A stretch of DNA of 64,000 nt from Turicibacter sp. (GCA_030531025.1 JAUMTV010000001.1:29175-93174); one strand, 5' to 3'. Positions 10,008 through 20,334 are shown, numbered from the stretch's first letter. Program-made: numbers and translations. The notes: a model not told the origin generated them from the sequence alone.

Positions 10008-11138
10008 CTAATATGCAATATTTTCGTATATAGTCAGATGACACTTAAAAATAAATTGTGTCTCTGTCTCTTCTTCTGATATTATCTCCAAATTTTTTAT
10101 GATAAACTCACCATCTGTTTGTTCTTTAAAAGAATTTTTGACAAGTGTCAGAAGATTTGCTTTTAGCTCATCAGAAGTGTTTACTTTTATTATATCACTT
10201 TTTTCATAATATTGTCTTTTTTCTAAATAAAGCGGTGATTCTTTCATAAAAAATAATGGATTATAGTCTTTTGTTACCTCATCATATTTTTCATAAGTAA
10301 TGTCTTGAGTCGGAAACGTAAATTCCATGCCACCTAAATGTAAAACATAAGTCGTTTGCTTGTTTGCAGTATATCCTTCTTCTACATAACTTTTTTCTGC
10401 TGTCACCGTTGCTTCATACCAAGTATCGGCCCATACTTCTCCTTTAGCTGTATTTTCAATAGGAATAATTTCAGCAGTATTAGGTTGCTCCACGTAACAA
10501 GTTACTAATGGATCACCTGCTTTAACGACTTGATTTTGCTCTACTAATACTCGACAACTTGAAACTTTATAATTTTTAATGAGTCCTGAACGTTTCGCAT
10601 AGAGTGTGTCAGTGTACGCATCTAAATTTTCCCGTTCATCAACTGGCGTATTATAAACATCAAAGACTATATCTGTTCCCTTTCGATAAATATTAATCCA
10701 GACATATTCATTATAGTATTCATCAAGTTCTGACTTAATATCTGCAAGATCACTTTTTAAAAAATGAAAGGGTCCAACTTGTTTAAAATGTGGCTCTAAT
10801 AACGATTCTAAAACTTCTTGTTCTTGAGTATTTAAGTTTCCATCAATTCGATAACCAATCGTATGTTTATTCATTAGAATCATTAATAAACAAGTTAGCA
10901 CAACAATGGGAACAATAATCTTCAATATAGAAGGATAAATTGATAATTCTAAAGCTATAGGATATTGTGTTTCTAGCTGTTTGGCTACATCCTTACGGAT
11001 TGTAACCAAATAGCCATCTGGATGTTTTTTAACTCCATAAATCATAATGTTTTGTCGCCTGAGTTGGGTGACTTCTCGCATAGAAGGCACTAAAATTCGA
11101 ACTTTTGCAATGAAAATACTTAACCATTTGTTATTCAT
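10008..11138 (-). CDS. yqfD: Sporulation protein YqfD
   Basis: A membrane protein of the YqfD family, needed for efficient sporulation in Bacillus. It has one strong membrane segment (about residues 83-107, starting after LSIYPSILKI) and a large predicted extracytoplasmic domain with a segment of the FTTTN/YqfD type. About 376 residues. I use the ATG at 11138 (MNNKW); a GTG three codons upstream at 11147 is possible. It overlaps the end of yqfC by 8 bases, so the pair is probably co-expressed in the mother cell. Confidence 0.87.
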   Translation of the reverse strand: MNNKWLSIFIAKVRILVPSMREVTQLRRQNIMIYGVKKHPDGYLVTIRKDVAKQLETQYPIALELSIYPSILKIIVPIVVLTCLLMILMNKHTIGYRIDGNLNTQEQEVLESLLEPHFKQVGPFHFLKSDLADIKSELDEYYNEYVWINIYRKGTDIVFDVYNTPVDERENLDAYTDTLYAKRSGLIKNYKVSSCRVLVEQNQVVKAGDPLVTCYVEQPNTAEIIPIENTAKGEVWADTWYEATVTAEKSYVEEGYTANKQTTYVLHLGGMEFTFPTQDITYEKYDEVTKDYNPLFFMKESPLYLEKRQYYEKSDIIKVNTSDELKANLLTLVKNSFKEQTDGEFIIKNLEIISEEETETQFIFKCHLTIYENIAY

Positions 11139-11400
11139 TCTTATCACCGACTATTTCTATTTTTTTTATGCTATCACTTTCAATTCGAATGACTAAATCA
11201 CCATACTCTTTGATTCTTAAATTTACCCCAAAAATCATATACTGATTATCAGGGGTCTTTAAGATACAAGACTCCTCCGTGAAATTTTCTACCGTGCAAC
11301 GATCATTTACAATGACGGTTTTATTTTGTATGAGTTGAATAAGAGGATAATTCAAAGCTTGCTTAAAGATTAATGATTCAACTTTATTAATCATTTCCAT
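11131..11400 (-). CDS. yqfC: Sporulation protein YqfC (YabP/YqfC family)
   Basis: An 89-residue protein of the YabP/YqfC family found in spore formers. The pattern of hydrophobic beta strands and the sequence IFGVNLRIKEYGDLVIRI are typical. It is the first gene of the yqfC-yqfD-phoH-ybeY cluster. A sigma-E-like promoter lies 45-72 bases upstream, which fits mother-cell expression of the orthologue in B. subtilis. Confidence 0.88.
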   Translation of the reverse strand: MEMINKVESLIFKQALNYPLIQLIQNKTVIVNDRCTVENFTEESCILKTPDNQYMIFGVNLRIKEYGDLVIRIESDSIKKIEIVGDKNE

Positions 11401-11444
11401 TTTATCACCATCATTTTTGTCTTTACTCTTCCTATACTCATAAG

Positions 11445-11472
11445 ATTGTATGAGACGAATCTTATGAATATG
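11445..11472 (-). promoter_or_regulatory. Candidate sigma-E promoter for yqfC-yqfD
   Basis: On the minus strand CATATT (11467-11472) and CATACAAT (11445-11452) are 14 bases apart. Both hexamer regions match the Bacillus sigma-E consensus (ATA(T/A)T and CATACA.T). It sits about 45 bases before the yqfC ATG. Confidence 0.65.
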
Positions 11473-11555
11473 AATATTTCCTTGAAAATGCTAAGGATAA
11501 ACGATAAATTAGCCTACCTCCCACCTTCTCTAATAGCTAAACATCATCCGTAAAT

Positions 11556-11592
11556 AAAAAAATCGATTCTCAAATGAGAATCGATTTTTTTA
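11556..11592 (-). terminator. Terminator after parC
   Basis: A near-perfect palindrome with A-tract before and T-tract after: AATCGATTCTCA / TGAGAATCGATT. It is symmetrical and could act on both strands, but only parC ends here. Confidence 0.85.
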
Positions 11593-13998
11593 TTCATTAT
11601 CTTCTACTATAAATTTAAGAACAGGTGAGTCAACAATGTTCGTTCCAACTGAATTTAAATCAACAGGTTTAAATAATGACATATTTAATTTTGTTGCTCC
11701 GTCAATCGTTAATATTGAAACCTCTTGTTTTGGTGAAACTTTTATACAATCTACAAATTGATGAGGATTTGATTTGATTGTTTTAATACCTAAACATCCT
11801 TTTTTATTACGTGTTGATAACGCAATGTCTTTTACTTTTAACTTTTTAATATTTCCACGTTGAGTTAATAAAAGTAACTCATCATTAACAGACGCTAAAA
11901 CTACTTTAATTAGTTGATCATCGGATCCAATTTGGATTCCTTTCACTCCCATCGCTTTAAGCCCTGTCGGAGTAATTTCATCATCACTGAATTTTAACAG
12001 ATATCCTTTTCTAGTGACCATAATCACATCATTCATAAACGTACAACGAATAACAGACAATAATTCATCATCATCTTTAATAGACATCGCTACCATGGCA
12101 CGATGATAACGCGAAACTTCAAAATCACTTAAACGTGTCTTTTTAATCATTCCATTTTTAGTTGTAAAGAAGAAATACTCTTCTGTCTTAAAGTCAGAAA
12201 CAGCATAAACAGCAATAATTTTTTCCTCTGAATCCATCGTCACTAAATTCGAGACATGCTGTCCGATGTCCTTCCACTTAAAGTCTGGTAGTTTATAAAC
12301 AGGCAAGTAGATAAAGCTTCCTCTATTCGTAAACATCACTAATGTTTGTAATGTATCTAATTGAAGTTTAGCGACTAACTCATCGCCATCTTTCATTCCT
12401 GGAATATCAGATTTCGTTGCATTGTAAGAGCGTAAGCTCGTACGTTTAACATATCCATCTTTTGTAATAGCAACCATAACATCTTCTTTGACAATCATAT
12501 CTGTTTCATCAATTTTAATCTCTTGAATATGCTTTTCAATCACACTACGGCGTGGTGTCTCAAATTGTTTCTTAACTTGTTTTAACTCACTTTGAATGAC
12601 TTTTAGTAATTTAGTTTCACTGCTTAAAATAGACATTAGACGCTCAATCGTTGCTGTTAATTCTTCGTTTTCATTTTCAAGTGCAGTAACATCTGTATTT
12701 GTTAAGCGATATAACTGTAACATAACAATCGCTTCTGCTTGTCGTTCACTAAAATCGAAAGCTTGAATTAAATTTTTCTTAGCATCTGCTTTATCTTTTG
12801 ACTGACGAATAATATGTACTACTTCATCTAATACAGATACCATTTTAATTAAACCTTCAACAATATGTTGACGTTCACGTGCTTTTTTCAAATCGAAGTT
12901 TGAACGATTAGTTACCACTTCTTTTTGATGTTGAATATAGGCATCAATTAGTTCTAGTAATCCCATTAACACAGGACGTTTGTTATGAATGGCAACCATG
13001 TTAATGTTATATGAGATTTGTAAATCAGTATTTTTAAATAAATAATTTAACACCGTTTCTGATTTAACATCTTTTTTCAATTCAATAACGACACGTAACC
13101 CATTTCGATCCGTCTCATCACGAACTTCCATGATTCCTTCAACTTTTTTATCAATTCGAAGGTCATCAATTTTCTTCACTAAATTAGCCTTATTCACTTC
13201 ATATGGAATTTCAGTAATAACGATTTGCTCACGTCCACCACGAATAGGTTCAATTTCAGTTTTTGAACGAACAACAATACGGCCTTTTCCTGTCGTATAA
13301 GCTTTTTTAATCTCTTGTTCACCTTGAATAATTGCACCTGTTGGGAAATCTGGTCCTTGAACAAATGTTAAGATCTCATCTAACTCACATTGTTTATGAT
13401 TCATTCGATAGATAACAGCATCAATAATTTCTCCTAAATTATGTGGAGGAATATCAGTTGCATACCCTGCTGAAATCCCTGTTGCACCATTTACTAATAA
13501 ATTCGGGAAAAATGCTGGTAAAACAGTCGGTTCTGTCATTGAGTCATCGAAGTTTGGAATAAAATCAACTAGATTTTTTTCAATATCTTTTAATAACAGT
13601 CCTGAAATAGCTGACAAACGCGCTTCTGTATAACGCATAGCAGCAGCGGGATCCCCATCGATACTACCATTATTTCCATGCATTTGAACTAATGGTTCTC
13701 GAAGTTTCCAATCTTGGGATAAACGTACCATCGCATCGTAAACTGAAGAGTCACCATGCGGATGATAGTTACCGATAACATTACCAACAGTTTTAGCTGA
13801 CTTACGGAATGGTTTTTCATAGGTATTTCCATCTTTATACATCGCATATAGAATACGACGTTGAACAGGTTTCAACCCATCTCGCACATCTGGTAATGCA
13901 CGATCTTGAATAATATATTTTGAGTAACGTCCAAAACGATCACCCATAATGTCTTCTAAACGCATGACCTGCACACGTTCTTGGGTAGCTTTGTCCAT
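11590..13998 (-). CDS. parC: DNA topoisomerase IV subunit A
   Basis: The DNA-cleaving subunit of topoisomerase IV, which unlinks daughter chromosomes. 802 residues. The active-site tyrosine is Y123 in MRYTEARLS. The quinolone-resistance region reads [10 protein letters not shown] (79-88) with serines at 84-85 and D88, the drug-sensitive form. The C-terminal half has the beta-pinwheel repeats. It follows parE with a 3-bp gap, and plsY is divergent, as in B. subtilis, which favours ParC over GyrA. Confidence 0.94.
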   Translation of the reverse strand: MDKATQERVQVMRLEDIMGDRFGRYSKYIIQDRALPDVRDGLKPVQRRILYAMYKDGNTYEKPFRKSAKTVGNVIGNYHPHGDSSVYDAMVRLSQDWKLREPLVQMHGNNGSIDGDPAAAMRYTEARLSAISGLLLKDIEKNLVDFIPNFDDSMTEPTVLPAFFPNLLVNGATGISAGYATDIPPHNLGEIIDAVIYRMNHKQCELDEILTFVQGPDFPTGAIIQGEQEIKKAYTTGKGRIVVRSKTEIEPIRGGREQIVITEIPYEVNKANLVKKIDDLRIDKKVEGIMEVRDETDRNGLRVVIELKKDVKSETVLNYLFKNTDLQISYNINMVAIHNKRPVLMGLLELIDAYIQHQKEVVTNRSNFDLKKARERQHIVEGLIKMVSVLDEVVHIIRQSKDKADAKKNLIQAFDFSERQAEAIVMLQLYRLTNTDVTALENENEELTATIERLMSILSSETKLLKVIQSELKQVKKQFETPRRSVIEKHIQEIKIDETDMIVKEDVMVAITKDGYVKRTSLRSYNATKSDIPGMKDGDELVAKLQLDTLQTLVMFTNRGSFIYLPVYKLPDFKWKDIGQHVSNLVTMDSEEKIIAVYAVSDFKTEEYFFFTTKNGMIKKTRLSDFEVSRYHRAMVAMSIKDDDELLSVIRCTFMNDVIMVTRKGYLLKFSDDEITPTGLKAMGVKGIQIGSDDQLIKVVLASVNDELLLLTQRGNIKKLKVKDIALSTRNKKGCLGIKTIKSNPHQFVDCIKVSPKQEVSILTIDGATKLNMSLFKPVDLNSVGTNIVDSPVLKFIVEDNE

Positions 13999-14001
13999 AT
14001 A

Positions 14002-15936
14002 TTACACCCTCTCTATATCATAATCATCTTCCATGGTAAAGTCGACGTTTTGCTCAATCCATTCACGACGAGGCTCAACTTTATCTCCCATGAGTGTTGT
14101 CACTCGATGATCTGCGTCTGCAGCATCTTCGATGGTTACTTGAATTAATGTTCGTGTTTCAGGATTCATTGTCGTATCCCATAACTGATCTGCATTCATT
14201 TCACCAAGACCTTTATAACGTTGAAGGGTATAACCTTTTCCAACCTTCGCAATTGCTGCACCTAACTCTTCATCTGTCCATGCATATTCAATAATTTGCT
14301 TTTTACCTTGTCCTTTTGAAACTTTATAAAGTGGTGGCAATGCGATATAAACCTTTCCTGCTTCCACTAATTCCTTCATGTAACGGAAGAAGAATGTTAA
14401 TAGTAACACTTGAATATGAGCACCATCTGTATCGGCATCGGTCATAATAATAATCTTATCATAATTAACATCACTTAATTCAAAGTTCGGACCGACCCCT
14501 GCTCCAATGGTATAAATCATGGTATTGATTTCTTCATTTTTAAAGATATCTTCCATCTTCGCTTTCTCGGTATTAATAACTTTCCCACGTAAAGGAAGAA
14601 TGGCTTGGAAAGCACGATTACGTCCAAGTTTTGCTGATCCACCCGCTGAATCCCCTTCGACTAAGAATAACTCATTTTTTTGAGGATTCTTTGTTTGGGC
14701 TGGTGTTAATTTACCTGATAAATTCGTTTCTTTTTTCTTTTTTGTTTTACCACTACGTGCATCTTCACGAGCTTTACGAGCTGCTTCACGAGCTTGAGCC
14801 GCTTTCATTGCTTTTTTAATTAATTGTGTAGCAACGGCACCATTTTCTTCAAAAAAGAATGTTAATTTCTCAGCAATTACATTATCCACTGCTGAACGAG
14901 CTTCTGGTGTTCCTAGTTTCGCTTTCGTTTGGCCTTCAAACTGCAATAAGCCTTCTGGAATACGAACCGATACAATAGCTGCTAATCCTTCACGAATATC
15001 CGCACCTTCTAAGTTTTTATCTTTTTCTTTTAATAAGCCATTACGACGAGCATAATCATTAAAAATACGCGTTAAAACAGCTTTAGCTCCTGTTTCATGC
15101 GTTCCACCATCTTTTGTACGGACATTATTAACAAACGATAAAATATTTTCTGAATAGCTTGCTGAATATTGAAAAGCAAAGTCAACTTCAATCTCTTGAC
15201 TCTCACCCTCGAAGTATACAACTTCATGTAACGTATCTTTACCTTCATTTAAATAACTAACAAATGACTTAATTCCATCTTCGTAATGGAAAGATTCTTG
15301 CTTATCATTACGCAAATCAATTAATTCAATTTTTAGCCCTTTTAATAAAAACGCAGACTCACGTAAACGTTCGCTTAAAATATCAAAAGAATAGACCGTT
15401 GTAGAGAAAATTTCTGGATCTGGCTTAAACGTGACTAATGTTCCTGTTTCTTTCGTCTTCCCGATCACTTCTAATCCTGTAACGGGATGTCCACCTTTTT
15501 CAAAGCGTTGACGATAAATTGATCCATCACGTTTGATTGTGACCTCTAACCACTCAGATAAGGCATTTACTACACTGGCCCCTACACCGTGTAATCCACC
15601 TGATGTTTTATAACCGCCTGTTCCAAACTTACCACCAGCATGTAAGACAGTATAAATCACTTCTGGAGTTGGTTTCCCAGATTTATGCATACCTGTCGGA
15701 ACTCCACGTCCACTATCTTGGACACTAATACTATTATTTTCATGAATTGTTACTTTTATATAATTACCGTAACCGGCTAAAACTTCATCAATAGCATTAT
15801 CAACAATTTCATAAACGAGATGATGTAATCCACGACTATCTGTCGAACCAATGTACATCCCAGGTCTTTTACGTACTGCCTCTAATCCTTCAAGTACCTG
15901 TATCGAATCTTCGTTATAATTTAAGTGCGTCGACAT
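14002..15936 (-). CDS. parE: DNA topoisomerase IV subunit B
   Basis: The ATPase subunit of topoisomerase IV, 644 residues. The GHKL ATPase shows DNAIDEVLAGYG and GLHGVGASVVNALS. The TOPRIM domain shows EGDSAGGSAK and DADTDGAHI. I start at the ATG at 15936 because GAAAGGAGTG lies 5-8 bases upstream; an in-frame ATG at 15960 adds eight non-conserved residues. It is the first gene of the parE-parC operon. A LexA-like half-site pair lies about 80 bases upstream (see findings). Confidence 0.95.
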   Translation of the reverse strand: MSTHLNYNEDSIQVLEGLEAVRKRPGMYIGSTDSRGLHHLVYEIVDNAIDEVLAGYGNYIKVTIHENNSISVQDSGRGVPTGMHKSGKPTPEVIYTVLHAGGKFGTGGYKTSGGLHGVGASVVNALSEWLEVTIKRDGSIYRQRFEKGGHPVTGLEVIGKTKETGTLVTFKPDPEIFSTTVYSFDILSERLRESAFLLKGLKIELIDLRNDKQESFHYEDGIKSFVSYLNEGKDTLHEVVYFEGESQEIEVDFAFQYSASYSENILSFVNNVRTKDGGTHETGAKAVLTRIFNDYARRNGLLKEKDKNLEGADIREGLAAIVSVRIPEGLLQFEGQTKAKLGTPEARSAVDNVIAEKLTFFFEENGAVATQLIKKAMKAAQAREAARKAREDARSGKTKKKKETNLSGKLTPAQTKNPQKNELFLVEGDSAGGSAKLGRNRAFQAILPLRGKVINTEKAKMEDIFKNEEINTMIYTIGAGVGPNFELSDVNYDKIIIMTDADTDGAHIQVLLLTFFFRYMKELVEAGKVYIALPPLYKVSKGQGKKQIIEYAWTDEELGAAIAKVGKGYTLQRYKGLGEMNADQLWDTTMNPETRTLIQVTIEDAADADHRVTTLMGDKVEPRREWIEQNVDFTMEDDYDIERV

Positions 15937-16185
15937 GATGACACTCCTTTCTCTTTCCATTATCTCATTTTAAAAGATTTTAACACAGAATAAAAGATAT
16001 TATTTTTATAAATTATCGAACTGATGTTTTTATTTCTATACAAAATAAAAGTATTATACATTAATTAGATTACGAATTATATAGTGAAATATGTCGAACA
16101 TTAAGTTTTTTATATTTTTTTTGTAAATTTCACTAATATTATCGTACTATATGCTATAATATTTCTACAAAAAAGGAGGATTTAC
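15937..16185. other. Divergent parE / plsY intergenic region
   Basis: About 250 AT-rich bases without a gene. It holds an extended -10 element for plsY (TGCTATAAT, 16152-16160) and an AAAAGGAGG ribosome-binding site. A candidate LexA-type site, GAAC-TGAT-GTTT, lies at 16018-16029. I could not assign a clear parE promoter. Confidence 0.5.
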
Positions 16186-16770
16186 ATGATAAATATAGCT
16201 CTAATCATTATAGCCTATTTATTAGGATCATTCCCTTCCGCATTAGTCATTGGGAAAACTTTTTATCAAAAAGATATTCGTAACTATGGTTCTGGAAACC
16301 TAGGAAGCACGAATGCCTTTCGTGTTTTAGGTAAAAAAGGTGGATCCGTTGTTTTTATTCTAGATATTTTAAAAGGTGGATTAGCTCTCTTAATCGCCAC
16401 TTATGGTGGAGCTACTATTTCACCATTAATTATTGCTGTTTTTGCTTTAATCGGTCATATTTACCCAATTTTCGCTAACTTTAAAGGTGGAAAAGCAGTT
16501 GCAACAAGTGCAGGGATTATATTATTTTACTCACCGATGTTATTTTTGATACTATTTGTAATTTTTATTATTACATTAAAAATTTGGAAAATGGTGTCTT
16601 TATCATCAACGATTATTTCAATTGCTGCCGTTATTATTATTTGGTTCGGTAACTATGATTTAACGGCACAAATTATGTTTTCAATCTTTGCAGCTCTAAT
16701 CATTATCAAACATATTCCAAATTATAAACGCATTTTAAACGGAACTGAAAATAAAGTTTCATTCTTATAA
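16186..16770 (+). CDS. plsY: Acyl-phosphate:glycerol-3-phosphate acyltransferase PlsY
   Basis: A polytopic membrane enzyme that transfers the acyl group from acyl-phosphate to glycerol-3-phosphate, the first step of phospholipid synthesis. 194 residues and about five membrane segments. The conserved loops are present: GSGNLGSTNAFR (about 36-47), and GHIYPIFANFKGGKAVATSAG further on. The neighbouring divergent parE-parC matches B. subtilis. AAAAGGAGG precedes the start. Confidence 0.95.
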   Translation: MINIALIIIAYLLGSFPSALVIGKTFYQKDIRNYGSGNLGSTNAFRVLGKKGGSVVFILDILKGGLALLIATYGGATISPLIIAVFALIGHIYPIFANFKGGKAVATSAGIILFYSPMLFLILFVIFIITLKIWKMVSLSSTIISIAAVIIIWFGNYDLTAQIMFSIFAALIIIKHIPNYKRILNGTENKVSFL

Positions 16771-16796
16771 GAAAATAATCTATTGGGGGGAAACAG

Positions 16797-16991
16797 ATGA
16801 AAGCAAATAACTGTTCAACACATACAACGCCAAATGAAACACAAATGCTTTATGATCGCATTATAAAAGTAAAAGCAGAATTACACGAATTAGTTAAAAA
16901 TCTTGGAATTGTTCATGAATTAACAGTCGCAAAAAGCCAAGAACTTGACGTTGTTGTTAATGAATATATGACACATAAACACCAATTATAA
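16797..16991 (+). CDS. Spo0E-like aspartyl-phosphate phosphatase
   Basis: A 64-residue helical-hairpin protein with the Spo0E-family signature SQELD at residues 47-51, followed by VVVNEYM. In Bacillus such proteins dephosphorylate Spo0A~P and restrain sporulation. Two amphipathic helices (about 14-36 and 44-58) are visible. It lies 26 bases after plsY with a strong GGGGGG-type ribosome-binding site and is followed by a terminator, so the two may be co-transcribed. Its actual target is inferred. Confidence 0.82.
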   Translation: MKANNCSTHTTPNETQMLYDRIIKVKAELHELVKNLGIVHELTVAKSQELDVVVNEYMTHKHQL

Positions 16992-17000
16992 GAAAAAAAT

Positions 17001-17020
17001 AGCCTTTTAGGCTTTTTTTT
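17001..17020 (+). terminator. Terminator after the Spo0E-like gene
   Basis: Short stem AGCC-TTTTA-GGCT followed by eight Ts on the plus strand. Confidence 0.7.
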
Positions 17021-17060
17021 GTGGAACATGAAATATTTCATGTTTTTTATGAAAAAGAAA

Positions 17061-17097
17061 AAGCATTAAATGAATAAGTATCACTTTAATGCTTTAC
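17061..17097 (-). terminator. Terminator after yneF
   Basis: Inverted repeat AGCATTAAA / TTTAATGCT with an intervening loop; on the minus strand it is followed by a T-rich stretch, immediately after the yneF stop. Confidence 0.7.
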
Positions 17098-17103
17098 TAA
17101 TTT

Positions 17104-17328
17104 TTATTTCATATTTTGGTTAATTTGTTTCATCACTTGATTAATTTGTTTTTGAGAAGGTGTACGCCCCATTTGCATCATCATTGTACGAACAACTTCT
17201 TCATTAATAGGTGGGTTTTTTTGTAAATATTTTTTTAATTGACGTTGTGCTACGAAGAATCCAACAACAGCTCCAACTAATAATGCGATAATAACCCATA
17301 ACCAGAATAACCAGTTAGTATATAACAT
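17104..17328 (-). CDS. yneF: YneF-like membrane protein (UPF0154)
   Basis: A 74-residue protein with one N-terminal membrane helix (about 5-28) and a charged cytoplasmic tail with the family pattern NPPINEEVVRTMMMQMGRTPSQ split around residues 40-60. The ATG at 17328 is chosen because GGAGG lies 9 bases upstream; the in-frame start at 17361 is not supported. As in B. subtilis it follows tkt. Function unknown. Confidence 0.87.
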   Translation of the reverse strand: MLYTNWLFWLWVIIALLVGAVVGFFVAQRQLKKYLQKNPPINEEVVRTMMMQMGRTPSQKQINQVMKQINQNMK

Positions 17329-17547
17329 ATCTATTTCCTCCAAACATATTTTACTATTCAATAGACCACTATTATACTCAATTTATACTAGATTATGGTC
17401 AATATGTCAAGCCATTATGAGTGAAAGACCCATTCTATCTACTACTATTTGATAACGTTTTTAAAGATATAAGTCATATCTCAAAGACTTTTAACATTTT
17501 TAACTTGATCTAAAAAGATAGACTCAATTCTCATCTAATCATGAATA

Positions 17548-17582
17548 AAAAAGATTGTTTCCTTTATGGAAACAATCTTTTA
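17548..17582 (-). terminator. Terminator after tkt
   Basis: Stem AAAGATTGTTTCC / GGAAACAATCTTT with a small loop and flanking A/T tracts. Confidence 0.85.
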
Positions 17583-17590
17583 ATTCGCTA

Positions 17591-19570
17591 TTACATACCT
17601 TTATATAAAGAAACAACATTTTCTACTGTGAATCCATAAGCTTCGATGACTTGGTTCGCTGGTGCAGAAGCTCCAAAACGGTCGATTCCTAAAACAACTC
17701 CATCGAATCCAACATATTTATGCCATCCATATGTTGCTCCCATTTCAATTGACATACGTTTTGTCACTGATTTTGGAAGAACTGAATCACGGTATTCTTT
17801 TGATTGTTTTTCAAATAAATCCATTGAAGGCATACTTACGACACGAACATGGATACCTTCATTAGCTAAAGCTTCCTGAGCGGCAACTGCTAAATTAACT
17901 TCAGAACCTGTTGCAATTAAGATTCCATCCATCTCACCTTTTGCTTCGCTAACAACGTATGCTCCTTTGCTAACACCTTCATATGACGTATTAGCCATCG
18001 TTGTTAAGTTTTGACGAGTTAAAATTAATGCTGTTGGCGTAGATTTAGATTCAACTGCTAAGCGCCAAGCAGCTGCTGTTTCGTTCGCATCTGCTGGACG
18101 AATAACAGAGAAGTTTGGAATGGTACGTAACATAGCTAATTGCTCGATTGGTTCATGCGTTGGACCATCTTCTCCAACTGCAATTGAATCGTGTGTTAAT
18201 ACATAAGTTACTGGTAATCCCATTAAAGCTGCCATACGCATCGCTGGTTTCAAATAATCACAGAATACGAAGAATGTTCCTCCAAAGACGCGAACTCCAC
18301 CGTGTAACATCATTCCATTTAAAATTGAGGCCATGGCAAATTCACGAACACCAAAATAGATATTACGACCATCTGGTGTTACTTTTGAGAAATCTCCACC
18401 ATTTTTAATATTTGTTTTATTTGAATGCGAAAGGTCTGCTGATCCTCCTAAGAAATAAGGGATAGCAGAGGCAATCGCATTAATTGCTTCATTGTTTGTA
18501 TCGCGTGTTGCTTGTGAATGTCCAATTTCATATGAAGGCATAACTTCAGCTAAATCAACGATTAATTCGTTGTTCATTGCCTTTGTTAACTCTTCAGCTA
18601 ATTCCGGATATTCTTTTGAATAACGCGCGAATAATTCATCCCATGCTTTATTGGCTTCTTGTCCACGAGATTTAATTGTTTCCTCAAAGTGTGTATATAC
18701 TTCTGTTGGAACAGTGAATGGTTCATGACCCCATCCATATTGAGCTTTGGCATGTGCACTATCTTCTTCACCTAATGGCGCTCCATGGACAGCATTTGTC
18801 CCTTGAAGTTTTGACCCATAACCAATTACTGTTTTAATTTCAATGATTGATGGCTTATCTGTCGTTTGTTTTGCACATTCGATTGCAGCATTAATTGCTT
18901 CAATATCATTTCCATCTTCAACACGTTGAACATGCCAACCATAAGATTCATAACGCTTTAATACATCTTCTGTAAAACTTTGGGTTAAATCACCATCTAA
19001 ACAGATATCATTTGAATCATATAATACAACGACTTTTCCTAATCCTAAATGACCTGCTAATGATGATGCTTCGCTTGTGACACCTTCCATTAAGTCACCG
19101 TCACCACAAATAACAAAGTTATAGTGATCAACTAATGGATATCCTTCTTTATTGTAACGGCTAGCTAAGAACTTTTCTGCTAACGCCATTCCAACTGCCA
19201 TTGGAATTCCTTGACCTAATGGTCCACTTGTTGCGTCAACACCATCTGTATGTCCAAACTCTGGATGTCCTGGAGTTTTAGAATCCCATTGACGAAATTG
19301 CTTAATATCATCCATGCTTACATTATATCCTGATAAATGTAATAATGAATAAAGTAGCATTGATCCGTGTCCCGCTGCTAATACAAAACGGTCACGATTA
19401 AACCAACTACTGTTAGTTGGATTAGCATTCATATGCTTTGTAAATAAAGTGTACGCCATCGGTGCTGCCCCTAATACAACTCCTGGATGACCTGAATTTG
19501 CCTTATTAATTGCATCAATACCTAATGTACGAATTGCATTAATTGATTGTAATGAGATGTTATTTTCCAC
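17591..19570 (-). CDS. tkt: Transketolase
   Basis: Thiamine-diphosphate enzyme of the non-oxidative pentose phosphate pathway, moving two-carbon units between sugar phosphates. 659 residues, full length. The ThDP-binding motif [14 protein letters not shown] is near residue 156, and the conserved [15 protein letters not shown] region lies in the pyrimidine-binding domain. The start is GTG with AAAGGAGG 9 bases upstream. It lies between yneF and a ferredoxin gene; in B. subtilis ynzC-tkt-yneF are adjacent. Confidence 0.96.
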   Translation of the reverse strand: MENNISLQSINAIRTLGIDAINKANSGHPGVVLGAAPMAYTLFTKHMNANPTNSSWFNRDRFVLAAGHGSMLLYSLLHLSGYNVSMDDIKQFRQWDSKTPGHPEFGHTDGVDATSGPLGQGIPMAVGMALAEKFLASRYNKEGYPLVDHYNFVICGDGDLMEGVTSEASSLAGHLGLGKVVVLYDSNDICLDGDLTQSFTEDVLKRYESYGWHVQRVEDGNDIEAINAAIECAKQTTDKPSIIEIKTVIGYGSKLQGTNAVHGAPLGEEDSAHAKAQYGWGHEPFTVPTEVYTHFEETIKSRGQEANKAWDELFARYSKEYPELAEELTKAMNNELIVDLAEVMPSYEIGHSQATRDTNNEAINAIASAIPYFLGGSADLSHSNKTNIKNGGDFSKVTPDGRNIYFGVREFAMASILNGMMLHGGVRVFGGTFFVFCDYLKPAMRMAALMGLPVTYVLTHDSIAVGEDGPTHEPIEQLAMLRTIPNFSVIRPADANETAAAWRLAVESKSTPTALILTRQNLTTMANTSYEGVSKGAYVVSEAKGEMDGILIATGSEVNLAVAAQEALANEGIHVRVVSMPSMDLFEKQSKEYRDSVLPKSVTKRMSIEMGATYGWHKYVGFDGVVLGIDRFGASAPANQVIEAYGFTVENVVSLYKGM

Positions 19571-19598
19571 GTTATTGACCTCCTTTTATACCATCTAT

Positions 19599-19627
19599 AT
19601 CATACCCTTTTGTCGAAAATTTTACAA
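19599..19627 (-). promoter_or_regulatory. Sigma-A promoter for tkt
   Basis: Minus strand TTGTAA (19622-19627) and TATGAT (19599-19604) with a 17-base spacer, about 28 bases before the GTG. Confidence 0.65.
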
Positions 19628-19796
19628 TATTTTAGAAAAAAAAGTTATTCTTCTTCAAATTATTCATGAAATCACCTTTAACAAGCAACTAAAAATAAAA
19701 GTTTCCCTTTTTATCCATTTTTTGTCCATTATTCGAAGAAAATACATACTATTTCCACTTGTTTAATCAATAAGGATTACACACGGTGATAGGATA

Positions 19797-19805
19797 TGTT
19801 ATAAT
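19797..19805 (+). promoter_or_regulatory. Extended -10 promoter for the ferredoxin gene
   Basis: TGTTATAAT at 19797-19805, a TGn-extended -10, is 33 bases before the ATG. No good -35 is visible. Confidence 0.55.
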
Positions 19806-19837
19806 TGTCTCGTACTTTTGTAAGGGAGGTAGTTAGT

Positions 19838-20005
19838 ATGCCACGTAAAATTTTAGATACTTGTATCGCTTGCGGTTCATGTGCTGCTGAATGTCCAGTA
19901 GAATGTATCTCTGAAGGAGATATCTATGTTGTTGATGCAGATGTATGCATCGACTGCTGTGCTTGTGAAGCTGTTTGTCCTACAGATTCAATCGTAGAAG
20001 CATAA
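19838..20005 (+). CDS. Small 2[4Fe-4S] ferredoxin
   Basis: A 55-residue clostridial-type ferredoxin. Two clusters are bound by CIACGSCAAECP (C9, C12, C15, C19) and CIDCCACEAVCP. The C-terminal half repeats the N-terminal half. It is the likely electron acceptor for the pyruvate:ferredoxin oxidoreductase encoded at 58760-62335. I start at the ATG at 19838, with GGGAGG 8 bases upstream. It is monocistronic, with its own promoter and terminator, inserted between tkt and ynzC relative to the Bacillus order. Confidence 0.93.
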   Translation: MPRKILDTCIACGSCAAECPVECISEGDIYVVDADVCIDCCACEAVCPTDSIVEA

Positions 20006-20008
20006 TAA

Positions 20009-20045
20009 TAAAAAAGACCTTTTCAATTTAGAAAAGGTCTTTTTT
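20009..20045. terminator. Bidirectional terminator between ferredoxin and ynzC
   Basis: AAAAAAGACCTTTTC / GAAAAGGTCTTTTTT with a six-base loop. It can serve the ferredoxin gene on plus and ynzC on minus. Confidence 0.88.
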
Positions 20046-20048
20046 ATT

Positions 20049-20291
20049 TTAATGAATCTCTTCAGATTTTCGCTTCGCCTGAATTTGTTTTAATTTCTCA
20101 GGCGTTACATCTTCACCATTTGGATCGATCACTCGGACACTTTCAATTGTATTTTTCATACTTTCTCTAAAAGTCATTAAATATTCTTCACGTAAGGCTT
20201 GTTGTTCTTTTAATTCCTCATCTGTGATAGTTCCAAGTTTCTTCTTTTTTGCTAGTTCATTGAGACGATTTAATTTGTCTGCTGTTAACAT
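20049..20291 (-). CDS. ynzC: YnzC-like protein (DUF896)
   Basis: An 80-residue helical protein of the DUF896/YnzC family, with RLNELAKKKKLGTITDEEL near the N-terminus and LREEYL in the middle. In B. subtilis ynzC is the third gene of the LexA-controlled yneA-yneB-ynzC operon next to lexA. Here it is 43 bases downstream of a small SOS-controlled gene in the same direction, so SOS induction is likely. GGAGGTGAC precedes the ATG. Confidence 0.87.
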   Translation of the reverse strand: MLTADKLNRLNELAKKKKLGTITDEELKEQQALREEYLMTFRESMKNTIESVRVIDPNGEDVTPEKLKQIQAKRKSEEIH

Positions 20292-20334
20292 GTCGTCACC
20301 TCCGTTAATTATACCCTCATTAATATACCAAATT

